Source: Roridomyces roridus (taxonomy: Eukaryota > Basidiomycota > Agaricomycetes > Agaricales > Mycenaceae). From it: a stretch of 64,000 nt of DNA. A model generated the notes under the pieces. The model was given only the letters and a program-made list of their open reading frames with translations. It made no database searches and was not told the DNA's origin. Location of the stretch: NCBI GenBank assembly GCA_029378245.1, contig JARKIF010000002.1, positions 2,170,001 to 2,234,000 on the forward strand, given 5' to 3'. Positions 1 through 10,433 of the stretch are shown in pieces; the stretch's first letter is position 1; each line of letters begins with the position of its first letter. The position numbers were made by a program, and so were the translations under genes.

Positions 1-67
1 CACGACCGTGGAGAATGAAAAAGTGATATAAGTGAGGAGTGGGGTCTACCGATACAAATACAATGCT

Positions 68-722
68 CTATTGTAAGCCAGGGATAGCGGAGGGGGGCGG
101 TGGCGGCGTCATGGAAGGAGGTACTGGTGTGTCAAATATTAGCAACGTAATGAGGAAGGGCAGAAAAAGACGCACGAGGTGCCTGGGGTCGTTGGCCCTC
201 GCTGAATACCCTCCCAAGCAGCACTCCGACACCCTCAAATACACCGAGGAGAATGCCGCAGGCGACAGCGGACTGGAACGCTGCTCTGGGCCCACCTAAA
301 ATTTTTGTCATGAGCACAAGTCAGGGAGCAAACTGCTCGACGCACTTCGTAAGGCCAGACAGCCACCAGTCATGAACCCAGAGATGATGGCGTTCCATGC
401 ATCCTCTTTTTTTCGCCAGCCCTTGACGGCGCAGTCAAATGTCGAGAACATCCCACCCCATACACCAAAGTTGCCGCCAACGACCGGTGCCCGGGCCTTC
501 ATGGATGAGATGGCTCCGACGAAACGTTCACCCTGCACATGGAAAACATTGAGATTGGGACCGCAAAAAAACAAGTAGCAGACGGACCCGGGGCGAGTTC
601 CTGGAGCCTTTTATGCCATACCAAATTCCTCCACCGACGGCACCCATGGAAAAGGCCCCGCCAAAGTCGTTGAGAATAACCCAAGGACACGGGTCGCGAG
701 TATGGTCAGCACTGGTGGACAT
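68..722 (-). CDS. TIM17: TIM17, mitochondrial inner-membrane import channel subunit
   Basis: Core subunit of the TIM23 translocase, which moves presequence proteins across the mitochondrial inner membrane. Four exons give about 165 residues, the usual Tim17 length. The start reads [14 protein letters not shown], then the glycine-rich [14 protein letters not shown] helix (about 20-34), RNSPRGERF at the first splice, [18 protein letters not shown], and the last helix [17 protein letters not shown]. Introns lie near 525-584, 298-346 and 130-180. The last junction (gtgcgt...acaccag) restores QAPLPPSM and a proline-rich tail ending at 68. The gene faces the next one across about 165 bp, so they probably share a promoter region. 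Identity is certain from the conserved blocks; only the tail exon is inferred from splicing logic. Confidence 0.95.
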
Positions 723-886
723 GGTGTTTGGTGTTTTGGGTGTTTTTGGGTAGCTGTAGATGAGGTAGCGGCCAAAAACTTTGGAACGGCAAGTCCGATC
801 AAGTTCACGCGTTTCCGTTTTCGATTGTTGACAAACAGTTGCAACGTTCTTCTTTCCTCTGGACCATGATCTAACTCCTCCTCGTC

Positions 887-3126
887 ATGCAATACCAATA
901 CCATCCATACGTCTACGTCCCTGCCCCGCCCTACGCCCTTCCGTCCAAGGAGAACGAGCCTTGGAGAATGGCCACTTACTACCCTAATTACACCAACCTC
1001 CCTCCCCATCCGCCGCTCAAGCGCAAACTCTCCTTTCCTGAACAGTCCTTCCAGCAGGCCCCAGTCTCATATCTCACAAAGAAACCCAAATTCGACTCGG
1101 CGGAGCCTACCCCAGATCTTCCGACCGCCACCTATATTTACTGTCATCAGTGCAACAAGAAGCGCGACAAAGAAGGCAGGCCGCCTCGTGTCGGCCCCAT
1201 TCACGTTCTAACAAATCTCCCAGACAGCGTGCAATGCAACCACAGCGAAAGCTACGCTGTGGCAAAGGGCCGTCCGCCAAAGTCGCGTCGTTGTAACAGC
1301 AAATATTGCAAAAACTGTCTTAAAATTCGGTACAATGAAGACATAGACGCGATCAAAGCCACCAAACCGTCCCATCCCAATGGCGAGGAATATGATTTCA
1401 AGTGTCCTCGATGCCGAGGCATCTGCAACTGTTCACGATGCCGCAAAGCGCAAGGTCTAGACCCTATTCAGTGCGTTTTGAAACCGCGCCAGCGCATCCA
1501 TCGCTGACCCGTGACGTGCAGAAAAGTTGCCAACGTCGCACCAGCAGAACAGGTGGCGAGTACCAGCAAAGAGAAACCCAAACGCGCGCCGCGTCCGCCG
1601 AAAGCCAAGCCGACGGGTGCCCTGCCCACTCTCAAATGGACCAAACTTCGGACCAACCTTCCCGTCGAAGACGCCGAGGCCCGTTTTCACATTCGAGAAT
1701 TCGTGCTTCGCTTCTTCGCCAAAGCACTCCCCAAAGCACACCTCGATGAACTGGAGCAAATCAGTGGAAACGGCCGAAACCGCTATGACGAGGACGAGCT
1801 CGTGCCCTGGGTCAGCGAAGCTTGTCTCAAATCTGTCATTCTGGCTTTCCTGGGTGTGCTTGCCCAGGAAGAGGCGAATGACAAGATCAAGAAGGTACAT
1901 CGTGCCTTTTTATTTTTCAACATTCGAACTCAAACAATATCCGTAGGCCATACAGGCGGGAATCAAGGATATTCGCGCCCCTGCAGTCGGGATAGCGAAG
2001 ATGTGGCAGATTTTGTCGTCTCTCCGAGACTGCCTGGACGCGAGCGAACCTGGGTCCGACACGGATTCGGACGAGTCAGACACCGTACCATCCTTCCCCG
2101 ACCCCATCCCTCTCCCAGAGTCTGCTATCGGTAATTCGCGTCGGACACGGAGCGCCGGGACTGGCTCGTTCATCGTCGACACGGCCCAGATGATTCCAGT
2201 TGTGCTCGGCATGATCGAATCCGTGGTTGACACCACCGTCATCCGTGCAGATATAGACCAAGGCATCAAAGACAGCAAGGACATTCTCCGCGATGTCAAA
2301 GATGCAACGAGGAACGCCAATGATAGATGGGAAAAGTCGAGGAAAGAGGCCGAGAACGTAAAGGAGCAAGAGGTATTTGCAACTTGGGCGTAAATTGTCG
2401 GTACACTGACACTCGTGGTAGTTCAAAGCAAGGCGAGAGGCGCATAAGCAGTTGCTCCAAGACCTTGAAGGTGCTGGAAAAGTGGCCATGAATCGTACCA
2501 ATTCCCGATTCTCGACTCTCGGCTCTGACAATGAGGGTCGTGTGTATTACGCGTTGTCTCCCGGCCTCGGCGAGTGCGATTGGGCGGCTGAATTCCTGAC
2601 GCTCATGGCTGCCGAGGGAGACGCCGAGGACGCTGTCCGTGCTGCCAAGTCCAAGCGCAAGCGCCGTGGTAAACGAGAGGACGAACGGAGCTCGCTCAAG
2701 GAATGGTCCTGGTTTGTTGCTGTTCGAGGCAAGAAGCCTCCCGCCTGGCCTCCCAATCAAACCAACAGTCGCGGACGACAGCGACTCTGAAGATGACTGA
2801 GACAGTTGACAAGTGGTGGGCTATCTGGGAGCCAGCTGAAATACGCAAGCTGATTACATGGATTACCATCAAATACGCCCTAGACGACGACACAGTATCC
2901 TTGCCATCCACCTCTCCGAGCGCTGCTGCCAGCCCCGTCTCGGATATCGGCACTCCGCCAGCTGGATGGGACGTGAGCAGTGATCCAGATATCGCCGTAC
3001 CCGTCCAAGCTCGAGCTCTTGGCACTGGTTGCCAACCTGGAGGAATATGTGATTGCTTTAGAATTCAGGACTCGGGATGGAGAAGCGGCCACGGAAACGG
3101 ACAAGGGAAAGGGGAAAGCGACATGA
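887..3126 (+). CDS. zf-4CXXC_R1 / DDT-WHIM-like chromatin protein
   Basis: Nuclear protein with a CDCA7-type cysteine-rich zinc domain joined to a DDT-like helical region. Exon 1 carries cysteines at residues 86, 89, 117, 136, 141, 144, 173, 176, 180, 182 and 185, ending in CPRCRGICNCSRC, the hallmark of the zf-4CXXC_R1 family. After an intron at 1471-1521 comes FHIREFVLRFF (DDT-like), and further on NEGRVYYAL and WWAIWEPAEIRKL, which resemble the WHIM/WSD motifs that follow DDT domains in chromatin-remodelling subunits. Other introns: 1895-1946 and 2373-2421. Between about 2715 and 2800 the frame changes without a convincing intron, so a small indel or a missed junction is likely there. The C-terminus ends KGKGKAT at 3126. 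DNA or remodeller binding is inferred from family, not shown. Confidence 0.85.
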
Positions 3127-3763
3127 CTGCTCTTGTACAACCCACCTGTATCGCTATCACCACTGTTTGCTATCGTGCAATAATTATTCTTGCAATATCA
3201 GTTGGGACAGTTGTTCCTTGTCGAGGGGTTGTGTGGTGCATTTGTCGAGTTTGTTGGCTAACCGACAGCGAGGAAGGTGCTTGCACTGCAGGAATATAGA
3301 AAGAGCCAGTGGACGGCGCAGAGGAGAACAGACCATAATATACGTCTCAGATGATAGTACGAGGTAGGCAAACGCTGGACAAGAGCAATAGGATGACATT
3401 GGGCCAGGAAGATCGGTGAACACTCGGTGTGTTCCAGTAGAACCCAAAACTTGATAATGTTTATTCGCCGGGCCAGTGTACTTGACAACTGGGAGGGATA
3501 AACGAAAAAGAGAGAGCCAGGTCAGAATTGCCTACCGTTTCCGCGGTCAACGAGATCCAACGCGGCTACGACCAGGTTTCGCGGCAAGACAGCTTGGAGG
3601 TTGAGCAAATTTTGGTCCGTCACTGGTTCTGTTTAGCAAAGATGTCGCAATTCGTGGCAGCCCGCACATTCGTGGTTGACCGAAGTGACGATGGCGTCGG
3701 CGTAGCAGGCAAGCGGGGACATGATCGATCATGATCCGCCATCAATTTCCTCTTTCCTCCATC
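3127..3763. other. intergenic spacer, no gene seen
   Basis: About 640 bp between two same-strand genes. Open frames on both strands are short, have no recognisable domain and no splice-consistent continuation. It probably holds the 3' UTR of the zinc-domain gene and the promoter and 5' UTR of TRM11. Confidence 0.6.
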
Positions 3764-5532
3764 ATGCCAAATTATCTTTTCCTCTTCGCTCAGAGCTTTT
3801 CTGAATTCCGATTGCCTGAACTGCAGTCCGTCTCGGAACTATATGGAATCAACCTCTCTGTGCCCGAAGACTGCGATCCAGCGAGACCCTTCATGGTGTT
3901 GCATCTGGAGCGCGAGGAACATGCACGAATGCTCGCTGGCCGATGTATCCTGATCAAGTCGGTCTGGGAATTTTACGCCCAAGGTTCCGACTACGAAGAG
4001 CTGCATGTCGCAAACAAGGCAAACAGCCATCTGTGGACATCTTATGCCGACGATACTTCATTCAAGTTCCTTGTGACTGCGTATAATCATAAGATTCACG
4101 AGACGCGCCAACGAGCTGTCGTCGAAAGCTTCGCTTATATGGATTTTCGAGGCAAGATCGACATGAAGAACCCCCAGATAACGCTGGGTTGCTTTGAAGA
4201 ATGTGTGCTCCATTCCGTTTCCCTGCCCTCCATTTCTTGATCAGGGTCTTAGATGATTATTCTTCTGCACCGAGGCACGATAGAGACGGCCAGTTTCGTC
4301 AAGTGTATTTCGGGAGATTGGTATTGTGCACGTCCGCAGCGTTGAACTTGCAGCTCAAGTTTTATCGTAGATTGTGGAAGGCTCGGCGAGGGCTCTCGTT
4401 CAAAAGTTCGACGTCAAAAAACGAGCGTATTATGGGAATACCAGCATGGAATCGGAGGTGTCCCTGCTCATGGCCAATCAAGCAATGGTCAGCGCACACA
4501 GCACATGAGAGAACCGCGTTGATGAGGTTCTCAAGGCGTCTTTGGGCAAAATGATATATGATCCCTTCTGCGGGACAGGGAGCATGGCGTATGTAAGTTG
4601 CGCCGATTCTCAGTAAACAACTCTTGAGGACATCGTCCAGCCCACCGCGCACTTTGGAGCTCTCGTGTTTGGCTCTGATATTGATGGCAGGCAGATGAGG
4701 GGGAAAGAGGGAAAAGGTACGTCCATACTCGTCAGCGAAACCTAACTGAGTTGTTCATCCAGGTCAGCCCCGGGGCGTTTTGAAAGCCGCGAAACAGTAC
4801 GGTGTCGCCGATCGCATTTTGGATCTCTGCACGTTTGACGTGACTCGGAATCCTTGGCGATGCGGGGTACCTTGAATCCATCAGAATGCCCTCACCATCG
4901 ATAACGCTTTCTACAGGGTCTCTTTGACGCCATTATAACGGACCCACCATGTAAGAAGGATTCTGAATACAGGAGGATCCAACTGATGAACGACAGATGG
5001 TGTTCGAGCGGGAGCCAAAAGAATAGGCCGAAAAAAGGAACGTCCCGAGGATGTCGAAAAGCACATGGCGGCGCGCAGGTAGGATCGCCCAAATTCTATC
5101 GCTCCGTGCTAAAATTCACAACAGTAAACTCGAGCCGTATATTCCGCCAATGAAACCCTACGAATTGTCGGTCTTGGCTGCAGATCTTGTGGTCCTGTCA
5201 AGATATCTCTTGAAGCCTGGCGGCAGGCTGGTGTTCTTCCTACCCACGGTCAATGAACAATATCAAGAAGTGGACATTGAATCCCTGCTTTGTGATGGCA
5301 TGGTTTTGGTCGCCAATTCATTGCAAGACTTTGGCTCCTGGGGAAGAAGAGTGAGTATTTCTTCCAGCCTCTCAACCCGTGCCGAACGGTTTTGTAGCTC
5401 GTAACGATCCGAAAAACGAGCAACGAGATTTTTCCTCCTCCCTCGTTCGAAGAAGAACGAGACCCGACGGAGCACGTGCCCGCACATAAAGATTTCCGAG
5501 AGCAGTATTTCCGAGGTTTCAAAAAGGAGTAA
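3764..5532 (+). CDS. TRM11: TRM11, tRNA (guanine10-N2) methyltransferase catalytic subunit
   Basis: SAM-dependent enzyme that, with Trm112, methylates guanine 10 of tRNAs in the cytoplasm. The start at 3764 gives MPNYLFLFAQ and the THUMP-like N-terminal region (FRLPELQS, MDFRGKIDMKNPQ). The methyltransferase core follows: IYDPFCGTGSM (SAM-binding motif I), FGALVFGSDIDGRQ, and the catalytic motif IV DPPYGVRAGAKR, whose tyrosine codon is split by an intron at about 4950. There are nine or so introns of 45-55 nt, including 4203-4252 and 4321-4370. One junction near 4488-4535 is uncertain because the acceptor could be GAG or AAG. The protein ends in EQYFRGFKKE. The stop lies 27 bp from the stop of the convergent carrier gene. 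Confidence 0.95.
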
Positions 5533-5559
5533 AGATGTACATATGTGGGTATAGTAAAT

Positions 5560-7518
5560 TCACGCCCGAGTTTGGAGTGATATTGCCCTTTGCTGTCTCT
5601 CCTGGTCCACTTGCTTTCGCGTCTGCTTGCCTTTTATGAAAAGGACGAACGCAGCGGATACAAACACGAGGATCCCATTGAACATGAGTGCTCGGTGCAT
5701 GTTGAGTGGTGGGTCTGCGTTGTGGCCAGCGCGGAGGGCACCTTCGACTGCGATTTGTGTTAGTCAGGGAATTTGAATCAACTTGTATTTACTGACCCAG
5801 GATGAATACGACGGCGAACAAATTGCATGCGAACCACAGAAGGGCAGCACTTCCATCTGCATTCCGAGTAACCTCACAAGCAAGTTCCAAGGTTACCGGC
5901 AGCACGGTGACTGAGGTAACGCCAACAAGGACACAAATGGCGTAGAGACCGGCGGTGTTGTTGGGTTTGACAGCCCATATGAGAGAAAGCCAGCAGGCAC
6001 CGATGATGGGTACAAGGAGCTTGAGTGTGATGCCGAGGTGGAACGTGAAGACACGGTCGAAGAGGGGAGCTGTGGCTATGGCAGCCACGATTCCGCTCAA
6101 AAGAAGTGCGGCCCCCATGAACCCAGCCGTATCTGAAGAGTACCCGACGGGTTGCTGGTGCTCGATTAGTTAAGCATCGTAAACGAGGTGAAACCCTGCA
6201 CCAGAATTTCTGCAGTCAGCACGGCAAACACGTTCAGACTGGTGATACAATTAGCGACAAATGGGGCAGTGGAAATAGAACGTACGCAGACGAAAGAATG
6301 CCGAAAACATAGACCATGATGGCCTAGGGCACAATGAGACAGATAATTCTTGCTTTCAATCCACTCACGAAATCTAGTCGCTCTCGGTTATTCATTGGTG
6401 GGTCAGCAGGCCCTGCCTGGTGCAGCATGGCTCTCAATAAAGAGAGCAGACCGGGGGTTTCCTTTGATGCCGAGTATGCTGCATGACGTGAATATATAAA
6501 CATTGAATGGAAGGAGAAAGTTACTCGGCGGCGTTGGGGGCGCAGAATTGATTAGAAGAAGGAACGGGGCTGCAGCCGATGATATAATGGCGAGGACTAG
6601 AATCTAGGGCGGGTGTCAGTGGAATACAACGTATAGTATTTCAAACTAACCGATTGTCGAGTGTTTCCAACAATTGGACTCAGCAATTGCCCGATAGCGC
6701 CGCCGACCGGGTTGGCTGAAACATCGTATTGAGTAGACGGCCAAGACGGGCATTGAACATACCGATTGCCACAATCATGGTTGCTGTTGTCCTTCCCTTG
6801 AGATCAAACCAGGTCTCGGAGTATTTGGGGCCCATAACTTGGAATATAGGTTGTGCGACTGCCGAGAAAATCTGGCCCACAACGAGAAGCGCGTATGCAC
6901 CGCGGGTAGAAAGGGAGTGTACGGTTCCCGCGTAGCGTACCCAGCCGGAAATGAGCATAGCGACCACACCAATGTCGCACTGAAGACGCGTTATTTTTCT
7001 CCCAAAGGAAAGGAAGAAGACCAACACATCTGCGGATCCCCCACCTGCGGATGACTTCAGGAATCATGAGGGAGACGGGTAGATAAACGATGGCCATGAT
7101 CGTTCCGAGCCAATTCACCTATTCAGAAACATTGGGGACAACTGGCGTTAGTGATACTCGACACTCACCTGGTCCAAGGTGATTCCGAATTCCGCGACCA
7201 CTATGGGAAACGATTCAGGACTCGAGAGCATACCACAGGGGCGCGTACTCACTGTCATTGGATATCGGGCCAAACCAGGGCCACGGCATTCCGGTAACGA
7301 TAGCCAGCACAACCTAGACACAAATGTAAGGTGGGGGGGCACGATCTGGAGCTTGGACTTGCAAGGCCGACGATACCGCTGAACCGACGCTTGTATAATC
7401 TGTACTCCTCGGTGGAGGAGTGAGCACTCAGGACGTCCGAGTCATTATTGACGGCGGATTGGGTTTCTATCGTGTCCTTCTTGTCGGACTCGAGAGATAG
7501 CTCATGGGGGTCCTCCAT
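5560..7518 (-). CDS. MFS transporter, FLVCR/DIRC2-like
   Basis: Predicted twelve-helix membrane carrier. A polar N-terminus (MEDPHELSLESD, about 45 residues) leads into TM1 (YKRRFSGIVGL), then TGMPWPWFGPISND and GITLDQVNWLG, blocks typical of the FLVCR/DIRC2 branch of the major facilitator superfamily. Later come VIRRWGIRRC (loop 2-3), GPKYSETWFDLKGRTTAT and NPVGGAIGQLLSP, also family signatures. The C-terminal half (GFMGAALLLSGIVAA, LKLLVPIIGACW, LWFACNLFAVVF) holds the last helices, and a basic tail ends at 5560. About nine introns interrupt the gene, so no long frame exists. FLVCR relatives move heme, choline or other small solutes; the substrate here cannot be read from sequence. Confidence 0.88.
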
Positions 7519-7974
7519 AAGTTCCCAGCCGAGTTATCACATGAAGCCTGGTCATGGTGATCTCGGCGTCCGAGTCCATCTTGACATTCTGCCATCCAGC
7601 GGTGCGAGGACCGTTCCCCTACTCTGGGTTGACCCTGGATCAACTCTGAAACCACTGCCAATGCACTGCCGGTGTGCATTTATCATTGATGATTTATGGC
7701 TCTGCTGATGGAATATTTTCCGTGTGGCCTGCAAGTGGCCTGTCGGCATGATGCATCACGCTGTTCCATGATGGTCCGAGACGCGCAATTGGGCAGCAAT
7801 CTTGTTGAATGATGGCAACAAGGCTGTTCCGTGAATAATCCAAGTGGCATAATCACAATTGAGTCATGCATGGATTGGTAGTGATCTCGTTGGCTGAATG
7901 ATGGGATTTCAGCCCACAGAACCCTCCTCTTGGCAGAGTACGGATCACAAGACTCACTTTGCTTCCACTCCGTC
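7519..7974. other. divergent intergenic region
   Basis: About 455 bp between the start codons of the MFS carrier and the WBP4-like gene. No coding exon or repeat is recognisable. It should contain both promoters. Confidence 0.55.
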
Positions 7975-8942
7975 ATGAGCGAATATTGGGTCTCCAAGAA
8001 GAAATACTTTTGCAAGTATTGCGACATCTACATCACAGACGATGTACCCTCGCGCCAGCAGCACGAGAATGGTCTTCGCCACAAGGGCAACCAAGAGAGA
8101 TTTATTCGCAGCATCTACAAGGCGGGCGAGAAGAAGAAAAAGGACGACGAGGAGGAGAGACGGGAGATGAAGCGTGTCGAACAGGCAAGCAGCCTCATTT
8201 GCAACATCATGCGTTACATCTGACTCGTTCTCAGGCCGCCCAGATCGCATACGCGCAGGATGTGGGTGCTGGACACGCCAAACTCAGTTCCAGCGCACCC
8301 GTCGCCTCCACGTCGGCTGCTCCTCCTGCTGCCAAGAAACCACAAAAGCCAGCTAATCTATTCGCCAATTATTCCACCGCCAAGTCTCTCGGCTACGATG
8401 ACCCTGACGCAGAACGACTCGCTGCCGAGGCCGAACGCCAGCGTTCACAAGGAGTAGTTGGCCACTGGCAGATGGTGGCACCGTCAACGACTGACGCACC
8501 TCCACCCGACACGGGCAGCAAACGCTCAGCGGAAGCTCTGGATGCAGACGAGAGTCGCGAGTTTAAACTCAGAAAGAAGACAGTGGGGACGGGACTCGGC
8601 CAGATATACGATCCCGGTGCAATAACTATCAAACTGAAGAAGGAAGAGCCGGAGCCCGTCCCAGAGCAGCCTGCAGCTGCCCCGTCTCTCAGTACAGAAA
8701 CAGACAATAAGCCGAGGTGGAGTAAATTACAGTGGAAGAAAGCGGGAGATCCTGTGGATCAGACCGACGATGCTACGAAATTGGAGTCAGAGGCCGATGT
8801 TCAGCCCAAGACAGAAGAAGATCCTCCATTAGACAAACCGACCGTCAAAGAGGAAGAGTTGCCGGTCAAAGTGGAGGAACCGGCTGTATTATTTAAAAAG
8901 CGGAAAGCACCCACGGCGGGGTCGAGGGGCAAGCGCTCGTAG
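7975..8942 (+). CDS. WBP4/FBP21-like U1-type zinc finger splicing factor
   Basis: Likely spliceosomal protein. It opens with the U1-type C2H2 finger found at the N-terminus of WBP4/FBP21: MSEYWVSKKKYFCKYC, then a spacer with QQHENGLRHKGN (about residues 10-38), followed by a charged helix rich in K, D and E. Exon 1 ends after 70 codons (VEQ) and exon 2 begins AAQIAYAQDVG. The intron at 8185-8234 starts with GC, not GT (cag|gcaagc ... ttctcag), a GC-AG intron; no GT donor in the area preserves the frame. Exon 2 is low-complexity, with FANYSTAKSLGYDDPDAERLA and repeated acidic/proline segments, and ends KRKAPTAGSRGKRS. I see no WW domains, unlike the animal protein. Confidence 0.85.
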
Positions 8943-8959
8943 TCGTTAAATACGAAATG

Positions 8960-10359
8960 TCAAGTAGGGATGGTTAGAATAAGCATCCCAGGATTTCGCG
9001 GGTGAACGTCACATTGTATTCGGTGTCTGCACAGAGCTCAAGAACAAATCTATGTGGATGGTTTGACACTCACTTTTGCATTTCTTTCGTGATAGCAGGT
9101 CCTAGCTTCGGTTGATGGTCCTTGGAATGGAGGCCACGCCCAACAATGACCTGCAGCTCCTTGCGACCACTCAGGATGGCTGCTTCCAACGAGGTCTCGA
9201 CCGCCTTGACGGCTTCCGGCACGAAAAGGTTATGGACATCGACCACCCCTTGCTTGTTCGACAGATTCCTGGCCTTGAGGTAGCGTCTGGCCGCCTGACT
9301 GATGAGGCGTCAATAAGCGGAAGAGCTGAAATATAGATCTCACTCGTGTAATTTTTGCACTCGCTGACTGGAAGCGACAATCTCGCGTCTCAGCATGAAC
9401 GCCTCTTTTATTTTTTGTTGTGTTTCCGCATCCCGAAGTTCCGTTGTCAAACGCCCTTGGAGCTTTTCCTCCGCCCAGGCCTCGTTTCGTAAACGCTCTG
9501 CCTTGGCCGCAATGAGCATAGCATCAATGCCTGAAATCGTGCTCAGCGCTGTGCCACTGCGTAGAGACAAGTCGGAGGCATCATCGTCTCCGGCGCCAGC
9601 AACCGAGGCAGAATCCTCGGGGAACAAAAGGCGACTTTGCTCGACAACAGGAAGATTGCGGAGTTCCAAATGCAGAGGCGTCTGGAGCTCGTCTTCCCCG
9701 TCGTAAATGTCTTGCTCGGACGCGCTGTCGTCCAAATACGGCGTGTAGGACAGGGCACGAGGCGTGAGGAGCGGTGGGGGAGTTTGGAGCCCATCGGGAT
9801 GGGCCTCGGGGCTCTCGAGTCCCAGAGATCCGGGGAAACGAGAAGGCCCCGGGGTGTGAGGGGGTGTAAGGGTGTTCAGGGCCCTGGTTTGGTCGTGCGC
9901 AATGACGACGGGTCGTGGTGAACTGCCGCTGGATATGTTCGGCTCGTTCTTTGTTCGTGAAACGTGAACAGCTGTGCCCTTTGTTGAAAGACGGATGCGA
10001 TTCGACCGATGGGAAGTAGGAGAGTCGTGAATTGTCGTAGAACGCGTCCTCTTGGTCGAATCAACCCGGCGAGTAGCTTCATGCGTCCCCGGCGCATCTG
10101 AGAGCCAAAAACCGAGGGCCAAAGAGATGGAGATGGTGAGAGTCGAATGCCACCAGATTTCTGTGAAATAAAAATCGAATAACAAGTGGAGAGCACATGA
10201 GAAGAATTTTGGAATGTTGTCCTCCCCCAATGCGCGAGAGAGCGCTACGCCTTCCCACAGCCCGAGAGAGAGAGCCTTGAGGGCTTGAGGAATAGAAACC
10301 ACTTGAAAGAAAAGGCGGAACGCGAATCCAATTGCAAGAACTTGGACGTCCATGTGCAT
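8960..10359 (-). CDS. DUF1771-Smr domain protein with hydrophobic N-terminus
   Basis: Putative nucleic-acid nuclease or binding protein. The C-terminal part is a standard DUF1771 plus Smr module: REIVASSQRVQKLHEDQAARRYLKARN, then VVDVHNLFVPEAVKA with the DxH motif and IVGRGLHSKDHQ with the G-x-G-x-H-S loop. Introns near 9297-9343 and 9020-9074 join these pieces; the last exon ends MLILTIPT at 8960. The first 90 residues are unusual for the family. They contain long hydrophobic stretches (VLAIGFAFRLFFQVV, TLTISISLALGFWL) that look like membrane segments, followed by a Ser/Pro/Thr-rich linker. So the Smr domain may be tethered to a membrane. The start codon lies 74 bp from that of chitin synthase on the other strand. 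Confidence 0.85.
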
Positions 10360-10433
10360 GAGTGTGAGAAGATCATGACAGCTCTCCGCAGCGCTCGATC
10401 ACGAGCAGGTCAACACACGCCGACGCGCTCACC

